Below are positions 55,720 through 64,000 of a DNA stretch of 64,000 nucleotides, piece after piece (the first letter of the stretch is position 1; each line of letters begins with the position of its first letter). The translations under genes and the position numbers were made by a program. The notes under the pieces are model-generated. The model did not search any database. It was not told the DNA's origin and saw nothing but the letters and a program-made list of their open reading frames with translations. Source of the DNA: Candidatus Methanoperedens sp. Lineage in GTDB: Archaea > Halobacteriota > Methanosarcinia > Methanosarcinales > Methanoperedenaceae. The stretch is from assembly GCA_012026835.1 (NCBI GenBank), contig VEPN01000013.1, positions 1-64,000 on the forward strand, given 5' to 3'.

Positions 55720-56091
55720 TCAATATTTATATGAGTCCACTTCTTCCAGTGCCTTTTTATCTTTTTTAAGAGGCTCATCTTTTACATCAATATCCTGCGA
55801 TGTTGTTTCCCTGGTTTCCGAAATCCTGCCCACTCCCAGGGCAATTTTACGGAGGGAATCCTTACTTGCTTCACGGTTGATTTTATCTGTCCTATGCGCC
55901 GGTTGAGCTTTGCGTTTTCTTAATTTATATCCTGCGTTCGGCAGATCCGAGCTTATGAGGCCAAGCTCCACTTTTCTCTTCCTGATCAGCTCAAGTATCG
56001 GCTGTTTTGAATTCTCAGATAAGCCTTCAAGCATGCGTTCAAGATCTGCAAGGACTTTATCTTTTTCAGGCTTGGGTTTTACTTCTTCCAT
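55720..56091 (-). CDS. Charged hypothetical protein
   Basis: 123 residues from ATG 56091: MEEVKPKPEKDKVLADLERM, then EGLSENSKQPILELIRKRK and a strongly charged, probably disordered C-terminus. The N-terminal 50 residues would form two helices. No family recognised. It begins eight bases after the membrane protein gene at 56099 and shares its operon. Confidence 0.65.
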   Translation of the reverse strand: MEEVKPKPEKDKVLADLERMLEGLSENSKQPILELIRKRKVELGLISSDLPNAGYKLRKRKAQPAHRTDKINREASKDSLRKIALGVGRISETRETTSQDIDVKDEPLKKDKKALEEVDSYKY

Positions 56092-56098
56092 ATTTTTC

Positions 56099-56533
56099 CT
56101 ATTTAGCTTTAATGAGTAGTGCAATTCCGATAAGAAGCATTAAAACCAGCACAGGGACAATCACGGTCTTTAAAAGTCCATGTACCATGTTCACACTCGC
56201 ATTAAGGGCCTTTATTGATTCCACTATCGCCTCGGTCTCAGCGGGTTTCATGCCCTGGGCAACTCTTGTCTCGATTACAGGGACCTCTATTTTCGGCTCT
56301 GCAGGCGCTGCAATTACCTGGGCAACAGGAGCGCTTTCTTTAACCTGAGGTTTCTGGATGACCTGTTTTTGCGGCCTGTTTAACAGCGCTTTATACATGG
56401 CATCTTCGCTCCCGGGTTTTGGAGTATTTTCCCTCCTGACCTGGACTTCGGTCTTCTGCACCACCTGCGGTTTTGGTTCAGGTTTGTTTTTCAATAATGC
56501 CTTAAACATGGCATCTTCGCTCACTGATGACAT
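56099..56533 (-). CDS. Tail-anchored hypothetical protein with duplicated SEDAM motif
   Basis: 144 residues. The N-terminal third has two copies of a short motif, SEDAMFKALLKNKP at about 5-18 and SEDAMYKALLNRP at about 42-54, joined by Pro/Lys/Gln-rich linkers. Pro/Ala-rich sequence follows, then a helix and a single C-terminal membrane segment (TVIVPVLVLMLLIGIALLI). It looks like a membrane-tethered scaffold with two identical binding motifs on flexible linkers. Confidence 0.7.
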   Translation of the reverse strand: MSSVSEDAMFKALLKNKPEPKPQVVQKTEVQVRRENTPKPGSEDAMYKALLNRPQKQVIQKPQVKESAPVAQVIAAPAEPKIEVPVIETRVAQGMKPAETEAIVESIKALNASVNMVHGLLKTVIVPVLVLMLLIGIALLIKAK

Positions 56534-56666
56534 TTTATACCCTCTGCCTCCAAAGTTTATAATTCCTTAAAGGCAATAGATGATATTACTTTTAGCTATT
56601 TAAATCATTTGACTGCAATCTACCAGCAATTTTATTTACTGTGAACACTACTATCAGTAGGATTTC

Positions 56667-57689
56667 ATGGAACGGTTCAAAGCAAAAAATATTATTTTTG
56701 TGGTTATTATAGGAATCATAGTTCTTGTTGCGTTCACAAATGAAATAGGGTTTAAACCATTGATATCCAGACTGGCCACTGTCAACATAGCGATTTTTCT
56801 ACTTGTGATACTTTTCAATTTCCTAAATCTTCTGGCTTTTACAATGACATGGTGGTATTTTACACCCCGGAACATCAGTTTTTTCAAATTGTTCAGGTTT
56901 TACATGGCCGGAACTTTCATCAATAATATCACGCCCACAATCGGGACAGGGGGAGAACCCATAAAAGCGATGTTACTTGGCAGAGAAACCGGAACAAGCA
57001 AAGCAGAATGTTTTGCAGGGGTAGTCTCACAGAGAATGATGAATATGTTTCCCTTTTTGGTTATCGGTGGCCTGGGCATCGGGCTTCTATTTTCCGAGCC
57101 TGATGTAAAGCTTGATACTTTGCAAATAATAGCACTGATGTTCTCTATAGGACTTACTTTTTGTATCTTTGGGCTGATCATTTATTTTTATATCAGGAAA
57201 GATAAACTCTCCACTTTTGTTCATTCATCGATCAGATTTTTTGCCCCTTTTATTGGGCTGGTGAAAAAAGGTTTTGATCAAAGGGCTTATTCCGATGCGG
57301 TTGAAAAATCCATTGATTCTTTTCACGGGGGGCTGAGAAATATACACCATAATAAAGACGGCATTATTAAAGCCATACTATTCTCTTTTCTTGGCTGGGT
57401 TTTTGATATTCTGGCAATCTATGCTGTATTTCTTTCACTCGGAGAAACTGACATTCATCTAAGTATATTAATCATTACATATACTATATCAATGATGAGT
57501 AGCTGGCTCCCTCTTTTTTCTCCAGGCGGCCTCGGCATAGTGGAAGGGACGATGGGAGCTCTTTTTATTTTAAGCGGGATTCCTAAAGATATTGCAGGGG
57601 CTGCAGTGCTATTATATAGATTCGTGAGCTACTACCTGAACACTGCTGTTGGAGGCTTTTATTTCTGGCTTGAATCAAAGTCCAGATAA
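56667..57689 (+). CDS. UPF0104/LPG-flippase-like membrane protein
   Basis: 340 residues, about eight helices, with the family marks ITPTIGTGGEPIKAMLLGRE and LFSPGGLGIVEGTMGALFI. Related proteins include the flippase half of MprF and archaeal proteins of unknown substrate. The last 15 bases overlap the convergent ATP-grasp gene. Confidence 0.9.
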   Translation: MERFKAKNIIFVVIIGIIVLVAFTNEIGFKPLISRLATVNIAIFLLVILFNFLNLLAFTMTWWYFTPRNISFFKLFRFYMAGTFINNITPTIGTGGEPIKAMLLGRETGTSKAECFAGVVSQRMMNMFPFLVIGGLGIGLLFSEPDVKLDTLQIIALMFSIGLTFCIFGLIIYFYIRKDKLSTFVHSSIRFFAPFIGLVKKGFDQRAYSDAVEKSIDSFHGGLRNIHHNKDGIIKAILFSFLGWVFDILAIYAVFLSLGETDIHLSILIITYTISMMSSWLPLFSPGGLGIVEGTMGALFILSGIPKDIAGAAVLLYRFVSYYLNTAVGGFYFWLESKSR

Positions 57690-58571
57690 TTCATCTTTTT
57701 TAAAAGTAAAACTTCCATTAATTCTTACATTTTCCGGAAGTTCCCCAAATCTTGACCTAAGGATCAGGTCTGCAATTTCTGCCCCAAGCACCCTTGATAT
57801 CCCTATAATGGATGTCGTAGGTCTCGGGTTGACATCCACAACATACGGTTTATCCCCGAGCACGATATCCACGCCCGAATATCCCCGGCATCCCAGGAGC
57901 TGTGCGGTCTTTTTAGCAGTTTCAATGATCTCCATGTTCCTTTCACAAAAATACGGTACTACACCACCTTTATATGAAATCTTCTCATTGACTTCTATCA
58001 ATTGCCTGTTAACCGTAAGCGGCAGTTGTGTTTTTCCTGTCACCAGGCTCACGCTGAGGTGCTCACCCTGGATAAAACTGGTTGCTATGAATCCTTCTCT
58101 TAAAATGCCGCTTTTGCTTCTATGAATTCCCTCTGAAGCACATCCGTATCTGGGTTTTATAACGTAGTCGCCATCATATTTTCCTTTCCCTATAGTTTCC
58201 GGGACCGGGACCTTCCCCTGAAAAAGAGCACGGGTGCATTCGAGTTTATCTGCACAGAGACGGATGGAATTCGGGGGGCATCCAAGATTCACAGTATTTT
58301 CTTCTACAATAGTTGTGAGATCGGAAAGTAGATCGTCAGGCGCAATGACCAGCCCCGCGTCAGACTTTTTTGATAATTTAGTTATTGATTTTTCAAAACT
58401 TTCAGTAATGACCGCCTTACCCGCATCAACCCGCACACCCGTTGTCGGATAAAAAACTTCATGGCCGCAGGTAACAAAACTCCTGGCAAGAGTTCCCAGC
58501 ATTGCTTTTCCTTCAAGCATAAATTCAGGTATGCCTGACCCGACAGCATATTCAGCTATAAGTATTCTCAT
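57675..58571 (-). CDS. mfnD: ATP-grasp ligase, tyramine-L-glutamate ligase type
   Basis: 298 residues. ATP-grasp fold: DYVIKPRYGCASEGIHRSKS, then FIQGEHLSVSLVTGKTQLPL and VVDVNPRPTTSIIGISRV with the Mg-binding Asn. The MfnD family adds glutamate to tyramine in methanofuran synthesis. The identification rests on family layout and the methane-metabolising context. Confidence 0.8.
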   Translation of the reverse strand: MRILIAEYAVGSGIPEFMLEGKAMLGTLARSFVTCGHEVFYPTTGVRVDAGKAVITESFEKSITKLSKKSDAGLVIAPDDLLSDLTTIVEENTVNLGCPPNSIRLCADKLECTRALFQGKVPVPETIGKGKYDGDYVIKPRYGCASEGIHRSKSGILREGFIATSFIQGEHLSVSLVTGKTQLPLTVNRQLIEVNEKISYKGGVVPYFCERNMEIIETAKKTAQLLGCRGYSGVDIVLGDKPYVVDVNPRPTTSIIGISRVLGAEIADLILRSRFGELPENVRINGSFTFKKDELSGL

Positions 58572-58614
58572 AAGACGAATAATTATTTATAAGTATAAAA
58601 CTATAATCTTATTG

Positions 58615-58881
58615 ATGTTCGAAATCCACAGCTTCAGGGAGACTTATCCTGACTGGTTTTATGCTACACCGGACGAGGCATTCGCACTGATATTTATTTT
58701 CGTTATACCTTTTTTGACCCCGTATCTGTATATAAGGTTTTTTGAGAGCAGGCTGGTTTTTTTCTTTGGGAATATCATTGTTCCTTTTTTAATGTTTAAA
58801 TTGCGGCTTGAAAAGCCCGTTAAATTAATAAAAAATATACTTAGATTTCAGATATTCAGAGTACCGAGAGCAAAAATCTGA
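58615..58881 (+). CDS. Small membrane protein
   Basis: 88 residues starting MFEIHSFRETYPDWFYATPD, with two hydrophobic segments (about 20-42 and 47-62) and a basic C-terminus. TTATTTATAAG at about 58583 places the transcript start just before this ATG; an in-frame start at 58531 lies upstream of the promoter and within mfnD. Not recognised. Confidence 0.65.
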   Translation: MFEIHSFRETYPDWFYATPDEAFALIFIFVIPFLTPYLYIRFFESRLVFFFGNIIVPFLMFKLRLEKPVKLIKNILRFQIFRVPRAKI

Positions 58882-59029
58882 TTTACCTGAAAATGCGCCT
58901 GGTCGGTTTTTGGGGGATATGTCCCAATTGAGTTGAGCCTGTTTCCAGCCTGTACTTTATTATTATGATTATAATGAACTGTATACAATAATTTAGAAAG
59001 CTTTAAATAATTATGAAGCGTTGTGGGGC

Positions 59030-59101
59030 ATGGGCAAGCTTTCTTGGAAAATATGGATTGCCATAAGAAAGCTCAAAGATAGGATAGATCAGCATGTTTA
59101 A
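59030..59101 (+). CDS. Short basic upstream peptide (23 residues)
   Basis: MGKLSWKIWIAIRKLKDRID followed by QHV. TTTAAATA at 59002-59009 would start the transcript at or next to this ATG. The stop overlaps the next gene's start (ATGTTTAA). AGCTTTCTT and AAGAAAGCT inside it form a hairpin. It may be a leader peptide coupled to the membrane gene, or chance. Confidence 0.4.
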   Translation: MGKLSWKIWIAIRKLKDRIDQHV

Positions 59102-59480
59102 AAGTATCTTACCGACCTATAAAAAGACAATAAAATATGGTTTTTATTTACTTATATTATTGAATCTGCTTGATATTATCAGCACTTATATCGGAATAAA
59201 ATATTTCAATGCCTATGAAGCCAATGAAAGAACTGCATACCTTTTTGAGCTGTTCGGGATGTTTGTGCCGTCGGCTTTAAAAATCTTCGTAGTTGCTATG
59301 CTGGGTTATACAATAAAAACACAGTGGAAAAACACTATGCATTTATTATCCGATTCGAATGGCTGGGCAATCTCAATAGCTGTCATATCGGGCCTGAACC
59401 TTGCTTTTCTGATTTTCTTCCTGAATTTTGTCTATATTTCTGTTGTATTGAATAATATAAATGTAATCTATAATCTGTGA
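59094..59480 (+). CDS. DUF5658-like membrane protein
   Basis: 128 residues with about three or four helices. The first contains LLNLLDIISTYIGIKYFNAYEANE, a pattern (D-x3-T...E-x-N) typical of small archaeal DUF5658-type membrane proteins. Function unknown. It may be translated by coupling to the short peptide upstream. Confidence 0.7.
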   Translation: MFKSILPTYKKTIKYGFYLLILLNLLDIISTYIGIKYFNAYEANERTAYLFELFGMFVPSALKIFVVAMLGYTIKTQWKNTMHLLSDSNGWAISIAVISGLNLAFLIFFLNFVYISVVLNNINVIYNL

Positions 59481-59491
59481 GTCTTACAGAC

Positions 59492-59929
59492 CTATTTCCC
59501 CAGAGCCGCTATTCCTGCCAGCCCAAGAATGGCAGCAAACGATAGCAAAAGACTCCAGACAATAATGCCAAGACTCATCCATAGAAGCAGGCGGCCTGCG
59601 GGGATACCCAGTGCAATTCCCAGGGCAGTGCCGAGTGGGGCGCCTGTAAGAAGAGGCGACAACAATCCCAACCCTGCCGCCCCGTAGCGCGCCCAGATAA
59701 TGTATAACCGGCCGTGCTTTTTTTCCCCGTCTTCCCTGTTCCGCATGAGCCATGTTCTTATCCGCTTACCGGGCATCAATACGATTATTACACTGGTTAT
59801 AGCCCCTGCCCCGGCAGTAATACCTGCCAGGAGAGGATGGAGATTAAGAGCTATTCCTGCCGGGATGGCCACCCACAGCTCAACCGCCCCAAGAATAAAC
59901 ACGGTCAGCAATCTGATTATGAATTCCAC
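59492..59929 (-). CDS. COG2426-like small multidrug export family membrane protein
   Basis: 145 residues with about four helices; VELWVAIPAGIALNLHPLLAG and LLTGAPLGTALGIALGIPA with Gly/Pro-rich turns are the family marks. The export role is inferred from family naming only. Followed on the same strand by no further gene; the exonuclease gene lies upstream. Confidence 0.8.
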   Translation of the reverse strand: MEFIIRLLTVFILGAVELWVAIPAGIALNLHPLLAGITAGAGAITSVIIVLMPGKRIRTWLMRNREDGEKKHGRLYIIWARYGAAGLGLLSPLLTGAPLGTALGIALGIPAGRLLLWMSLGIIVWSLLLSFAAILGLAGIAALGK

Positions 59930-59952
59930 CTGAGACTCCTCAAGAAATCATT

Positions 59953-60714
59953 TCAGTTTTGCCCGCACCCGGCCCCTGTCTCCCTCTCGATCATTTTAAG
60001 ATAGGTCGTCTCGATAATTTTCTCAAGATTCACTACATCTTCTATATTATACTTAACCAGGATATCGAGAGATTCTTCATCTCCCCTTTCGTACCTATTC
60101 CATAGTCTTACAGCATCAAATCCTGATATTCCTTCGGTCTCCTCGCTCCTGTTTATCCCAAGCTGGTTCTCGATTTTCTTAAGTCCGCCACTGTATCCTA
60201 TTTTCTTCAGAGGATACATAAGATCGATATGCAGGTGATTGAAAAATCCCGGAAACTCCCGCTCGATAAAAGGCAGGTCAAACCGCGCGCCATTAAAGGT
60301 GATAAGCTGTTTATATCTTGCAAGCTCAAGCGGTGCCTCGTCAAGGTCAATTCCTTTTATAAAAGTTTTTGTCTCTTTTCCATTATAGATACCTATCATT
60401 GTTATCCTGTCAAATTCCGGTGAAAGGCCTGTAGTTTCAATATCAACAAATGCCGTATCCTCCTTAAAATAACGATATGCCCGCCAGTGATCGCCGGTCT
60501 TAAGCCTCCTTGCAAAAAAAACGTGATTACCGCCTGATAGCTGGTCGATTGATTCTTCGACACCGCAAAACAGTGCCCGTCTTTTGGTTTTCGCTGCCTT
60601 TATAATATCATGGTTCTCCAGGAAATCTTCCCAGTTTCTTATTCCGCATTTCCATATCTGCCGCTCTGTCATCAGGCCGATTCCGGGTATGTGGATGTAG
60701 GTATTTTTTAGCAT
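59953..60714 (-). CDS. RNase H-like/DnaQ-type exonuclease (YprB family)
   Basis: 253 residues. ExoI FVDIETTGLSPEFDRITMIG, exoII ITFNGARFDLPFIE and exoIII YNIEDVVNLEKI carry the four acidic metal ligands. The N-terminal 90 residues form a helical domain with a GIGLMTERQIWKCGI segment. Next to the Pol D small subunit gene (two bases away), which suggests a role in DNA repair or processing. Confidence 0.85.
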   Translation of the reverse strand: MLKNTYIHIPGIGLMTERQIWKCGIRNWEDFLENHDIIKAAKTKRRALFCGVEESIDQLSGGNHVFFARRLKTGDHWRAYRYFKEDTAFVDIETTGLSPEFDRITMIGIYNGKETKTFIKGIDLDEAPLELARYKQLITFNGARFDLPFIEREFPGFFNHLHIDLMYPLKKIGYSGGLKKIENQLGINRSEETEGISGFDAVRLWNRYERGDEESLDILVKYNIEDVVNLEKIIETTYLKMIERETGAGCGQN

Positions 60715-60716
60715 TG

Positions 60717-62141
60717 TCAGTTAAAAGGCATGATGGTGTGTTTCATATTTGCAAGATCAACAACAGTAGCCCGCGCAGGTGTGGGTTTAAGGTTCATTCT
60801 TTTCTGGAATTCTGTCTGGCTCTGCCATGTGCCGCTATTGATGGTCAATACATCTCTATAATACGATACCCCGACTGTATGGACGTGTCCGCAATGAAGG
60901 ATATCAGGTATCGGGTCAATCACGAAATGATCCTTCTTTTCAGGCGCAATAGATACCCTGCCCCCGTATATGGGCGAAAGATGCCGCAGCTTTAGCATTT
61001 CATGCATTGGTTTTGTCGGGTCGTTATAAGAAAAACCAGGAATACTTGCAATAATATCGTCCATTGACCTTCCGTGATATATAAGTACCTTTGCACCGCC
61101 TATTTCCACCAGGGCCGGGTTTCCCACGAATGTTATGTCGTTCCTGAACATCCTTGTTATCCTTTCCGGAAAGCGCGGCTGTGGTTCGGCCTGCCTCACA
61201 GCGTCGTGGTTTCCAGGTGAGATGATAATTTTTATATGGCCAGGCACTGCGTTCAGGTACCCGGCAGCCTTTTCATATTGTTCGTAAATATCCAGAATCG
61301 CAAGCTCTTTATCCTGGTTCGGGAACACTCCTATCCCGTCCACCACATCCCCTGCGATAACAAGGTAATTGATATCATCCCCAAGCCAGTCAACGAACTT
61401 TAGCCAGGCGTCCTCAAGAAAAGTCTTGCTGCCTACGTGGATATCTGATATGAACACGGCCTTTCCTTCTTTTTTCCCGTCCAGTGTGGTTTTAAAAGTA
61501 CCCGGAATGTCAGGCCAGATGATCCTGTTTGCAAACATAAGACCGCCGTCGCCGGACAGCGTACCCGTCACTCCCACTACCTCATCCTGGAGAATACAAC
61601 CTGCCAGTTTAAAAAGTTCCTTATCTTTTTCCTTGTGGATCAGGACAGGTATAGTTCCCGAGGGATCTTCTACCTCTATCAGTTTATGCCCCTTGGTCGT
61701 TGTTCTTATATCCAGTACCATGCCGATGATAGAAAGTTCCTCCCTTGCATCCATGTTTCTTTTTTTTAGGCTTTCAATCGGTCTTGCACTTACTCTTTTC
61801 CTCAACAGGTCGCCCAGCAAACTGTAGCGATCCCTGAAATACTGCACGAAATCAACGTATTCCCCGATACAGGTTGATTGGTTCGTTATATCTGAGAGCA
61901 CTGTAACATGGCTTTGAATGGTTTTGCTTTTCAGAGGTTTTGGTATATGGGGGGTTATTACCGTCTCTCCGGTTTTTTCCTGCTTTATATGCTCTTTTCC
62001 CACCACAAGGACAGAACTATCAATTGATTTCAATATATTATATATCTGTTCAGGCGAACCGCTTCGTAAAATATCCAGTGCCTGGGGGTCTACCTGAAAT
62101 CCAGATTGTGCAAAAATCTGGACTATATCACCAGTCTCCAT
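60717..62141 (-). CDS. polB: DNA polymerase D small subunit (DP1)
   Basis: 474 residues. An N-terminal helical domain (1-75) with a linker leads to an OB fold (DIRTTTKGHKLIEVEDPSGT). The calcineurin-like phosphoesterase domain follows: FISDIHVGSKTF, VIAGDVVDG, ISPGNHDAVR, LIYHGRSMDD and LHCGHVHTVGV. All metal ligands of the 3'-5' exonuclease are present. It pairs with DP2, not in this window. Confidence 0.94.
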   Translation of the reverse strand: METGDIVQIFAQSGFQVDPQALDILRSGSPEQIYNILKSIDSSVLVVGKEHIKQEKTGETVITPHIPKPLKSKTIQSHVTVLSDITNQSTCIGEYVDFVQYFRDRYSLLGDLLRKRVSARPIESLKKRNMDAREELSIIGMVLDIRTTTKGHKLIEVEDPSGTIPVLIHKEKDKELFKLAGCILQDEVVGVTGTLSGDGGLMFANRIIWPDIPGTFKTTLDGKKEGKAVFISDIHVGSKTFLEDAWLKFVDWLGDDINYLVIAGDVVDGIGVFPNQDKELAILDIYEQYEKAAGYLNAVPGHIKIIISPGNHDAVRQAEPQPRFPERITRMFRNDITFVGNPALVEIGGAKVLIYHGRSMDDIIASIPGFSYNDPTKPMHEMLKLRHLSPIYGGRVSIAPEKKDHFVIDPIPDILHCGHVHTVGVSYYRDVLTINSGTWQSQTEFQKRMNLKPTPARATVVDLANMKHTIMPFN

Positions 62142-62246
62142 GACCAGAACTTATATCTGTGAAATGAGATAAGATTTTCCTTAGTACATTGCAGGCAAAC
62201 ATTTATACTTTATTCAGGAAATGATACAGATATAGGATTTATGTAA

Positions 62247-62813
62247 ATGCATATAAAGGATAAAATAAAAAAATTCAACGAAAGCGAAAATTTCTGGGTG
62301 GGGATTGTCCGGGATTTTCTTTTCATGGCAACTGTCGTGGCGATTTTTTCCCTGGCATCCTATCTCGCCCTTGGGCGCGCTGCCCCAATGGTCGCTGTGG
62401 AAACCGGCAGTATGATACCTAATATCCAGATAGGGGATATTGTTTTTATTGAAAGTATCAACCGTACCGAAATAATTACTTACTCAACAGGAAAGGAAAG
62501 GGGTTATGCTTCCTTCGGGGATTATGGCGACGTAATATTATACAGGAAATCCGGCAAGGAGGGCAGTACTCCTATCATCCATCGAGCCAGGTATTATGTG
62601 GAAGCCCAACAGCCGATGTGGCCTGGAGGTCCCCTGGCACCGCATGCGGGCTATATTACAAAAGGGGATAATAACGCTTTATCTGACCAGCAGGGAAGCA
62701 TAAGCAGGAACCAGCCTGTAAAAAAGGAATGGGTCATTGGAACTGCACGATTTTTCCGCATCCCTTTGATGGGGTATATCTCACTCATGCCCAGGAAATT
62801 TTTAAGTGGGTAA
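62247..62813 (+). CDS. Signal peptidase I, copy 1
   Basis: 188 residues. A cytoplasmic N-terminus (MHIKDKIKKFNESENFWVGI) precedes one membrane helix (25-48). The catalytic Ser is in AVETGSMIPNIQIGD, the His in PIIHRARYYVE, and the Asp-bearing region is KGDNNALSDQQG. This Ser-His-Asp arrangement is that of archaeal/ER-type enzymes. It is the most diverged of three tandem copies. Confidence 0.93.
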   Translation: MHIKDKIKKFNESENFWVGIVRDFLFMATVVAIFSLASYLALGRAAPMVAVETGSMIPNIQIGDIVFIESINRTEIITYSTGKERGYASFGDYGDVILYRKSGKEGSTPIIHRARYYVEAQQPMWPGGPLAPHAGYITKGDNNALSDQQGSISRNQPVKKEWVIGTARFFRIPLMGYISLMPRKFLSG

Positions 62814-62864
62814 GTTTCGGTTTTTATCCAAGTCTTTATACTTTCTTATAGCCTATGATTCATT

Positions 62865-63253
62865 ATGCATATAATGGATAAAATAAAAGAATTCAATGAA
62901 AGCGAAAATTTCTGGGTGGGGATTGTTCGGGATTTCCTAACTGTGGCCTTTGTTGTAGTAGTCTTTGCTATCTTCTCTCAGATTGCTTTTGGGCTCTGGT
63001 CCCCTATGGTCGCCGTGGAAAGCGGCAGCATGATACCTAATATCCAGATAGGAGATATTATTTTCGTCGAAAGTATCGGCCGCACAAATATAACAACTTA
63101 CGAAAAAGGAAAGGAGAGCAGTTATGCATCTTTTGGGGATTACGGTGATGTGATTCTTTATAAACCCTATGGCAGGGAAGGGGTCACTCCCATCATCCAC
63201 CGTGCCAGGTATTATGTAGAAGCCCAGGAGCCGATGTGGCCTGGAGGGCCCGC
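62865..63253 (+). repeat. 389-bp direct repeat, first copy
   Basis: Identical to 63490-63878 base for base, offset 625 bp. The repeat starts at the ATG and ends just before the indel of copy 2. Confidence 0.9.
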
Positions 63254-63429
63254 CACCGTATGCGGGTTATATTACAAAAGGGGATAATAACGCTTTATCT
63301 GACCAGCAGGGAAGTATAAGTTTAAACCAGCCTGTAAAAAAAGAATGGATCATCGGAGCTGCACGATTTTACCGGGTACCTCTCCTGGGTTATATGATCC
63401 TTATTCCGCGAAAGACTGTAGGTATTTGA
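62865..63429 (+). pseudogene. Signal peptidase I, copy 2, frameshifted
   Basis: The frame is intact to about 63250 and includes the Ser and His motifs. Two bases are missing in GGCCCGCCACCG compared with copies 1 and 3, so the frame stops at 63287 and loses the Asp region. The correct frame continues to TGA 63427-63429 (NNALSDQQGSISLNQPVKKE). Bases 62865-63253 are identical to copy 3, while the part after the indel (GGGGATAATAACGC) follows copy 1, so the gene is a mosaic. Confidence 0.85.
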
Positions 63430-63489
63430 TTTTTCCCATCCCCAACCACCCAAAACTTTATACTTTCTTCTGGATATTAGACTCTGTTC

Positions 63490-63878
63490 ATGCATATAAT
63501 GGATAAAATAAAAGAATTCAATGAAAGCGAAAATTTCTGGGTGGGGATTGTTCGGGATTTCCTAACTGTGGCCTTTGTTGTAGTAGTCTTTGCTATCTTC
63601 TCTCAGATTGCTTTTGGGCTCTGGTCCCCTATGGTCGCCGTGGAAAGCGGCAGCATGATACCTAATATCCAGATAGGAGATATTATTTTCGTCGAAAGTA
63701 TCGGCCGCACAAATATAACAACTTACGAAAAAGGAAAGGAGAGCAGTTATGCATCTTTTGGGGATTACGGTGATGTGATTCTTTATAAACCCTATGGCAG
63801 GGAAGGGGTCACTCCCATCATCCACCGTGCCAGGTATTATGTAGAAGCCCAGGAGCCGATGTGGCCTGGAGGGCCCGC
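63490..63878 (+). repeat. 389-bp direct repeat, second copy
   Basis: Identical to 62865-63253. It covers the N-terminal two thirds of signal peptidase copy 3. Confidence 0.9.
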
Positions 63879-64000
63879 AGCACCGTATGCGGGTTATATT
63901 ACAAAAGGAGATAATCTGAAAACGAATCTCTTATATGACCAGCAGGGAAGCATAAGTTTAAACCAGCCTGTAAAAAAAGAATGGATAATAGGGGTTGCCC
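63490..64000 (+). CDS. Signal peptidase I, copy 3 (3' end beyond window)
   Basis: 170 codons are present and the frame is open at the window end. Ser (VESGSMIPNIQIGD), His (PIIHRARYYVE) and the Asp region (ITKGDNLKTNLLYDQQGS) are all in frame. The Asp region differs from copy 1 by a short insertion (LKTN). Apparently functional. Confidence 0.9.
   Translation, partial: MHIMDKIKEFNESENFWVGIVRDFLTVAFVVVVFAIFSQIAFGLWSPMVAVESGSMIPNIQIGDIIFVESIGRTNITTYEKGKESSYASFGDYGDVILYKPYGREGVTPIIHRARYYVEAQEPMWPGGPAAPYAGYITKGDNLKTNLLYDQQGSISLNQPVKKEWIIGVA

Overview
This window is from a euryarchaeon of the Methanosarcinales type. The grounds are a full F420H2 dehydrogenase (fpo) operon in the Methanosarcina gene order, a methanogenesis marker 9 protein, a methanofuran-pathway ATP-grasp ligase, an archaeal 7S RNA, the archaeal L1-L10-L12 operon, the small subunit of DNA polymerase D, archaeal signal peptidases, TATA-type promoters and several very short leaders. 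A Methanoperedens (ANME-2d) or Methanosarcina-like host both fit. The sequence alone does not separate them.

Layout. 1-5.1 kb is an accessory zone: a broken PIN gene, a gene with an internal stop, two RelE-type toxin-antitoxin pairs, an unidentified AT-rich gene, a family of palindromic repeats, and an ORF-less group II intron inserted in one of those repeats. 5.2-9.1 kb holds an MgtC-like membrane protein and the ribosomal stalk operon. 9.1-19.4 kb is the 13-gene fpo operon on the minus strand. 19.5-23 kb carries the marker 9 protein, then an exported protein built of 18-residue repeats with a lipoprotein. 23-32.3 kb holds a CPA2/TrkA antiporter, the pycB-pycA-birA operon, a dihydrouridine synthase and a TPR protein. 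32.4-36.4 kb has a Cys-rich AbrB protein with arsenite methyltransferase, then exported proteins and a membrane-anchored winged-helix gene split by a stop. 36.5-40.1 kb is an island of small stress-type proteins (CsbD, YqjD-like, Lmo0937-like) around an extremely Arg/Glu-rich repetitive protein. 40.1-44.4 kb has a dead transposase, an HxlR regulator with a DoxX operon, riboflavin synthase, two tRNAs and vapBC. 44.4-51.8 kb holds tRNA-His, RtcB, an ABC pair and the HMG-CoA synthase/thiolase/DUF35 cluster with its regulator. 51.8-55.7 kb contains tRNA-Pro, an Fe-S flavoprotein, tiny Cys proteins, 7S RNA, a frameshifted AAA ATPase and tRNA-Ser. 55.7-64 kb ends with membrane proteins, MfnD, a DnaQ-like exonuclease, the Pol D small subunit and three tandem signal peptidase copies.

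How the genes work together. Fpo oxidises F420H2 and pumps ions. pycAB with BirA makes oxaloacetate for biosynthesis. Thiolase, DUF35 and HMG-CoA synthase start the mevalonate route to archaeal lipids. ArsM and its Cys-rich partner form a likely arsenic-response unit.

Notable features for follow-up are the intron nested in a palindromic repeat, a tRNA-His with no encoded G-1, perfect dyad operators at several control regions, an 18-residue repeat surface protein, two members of a small CxxC..HSNxCP protein family, a 110-bp hairpin duplication inside the mevalonate operon, and a 389-bp identical signal peptidase duplication. At least six genes are broken by frameshifts or in-frame stops, and sequence error must be excluded for each.
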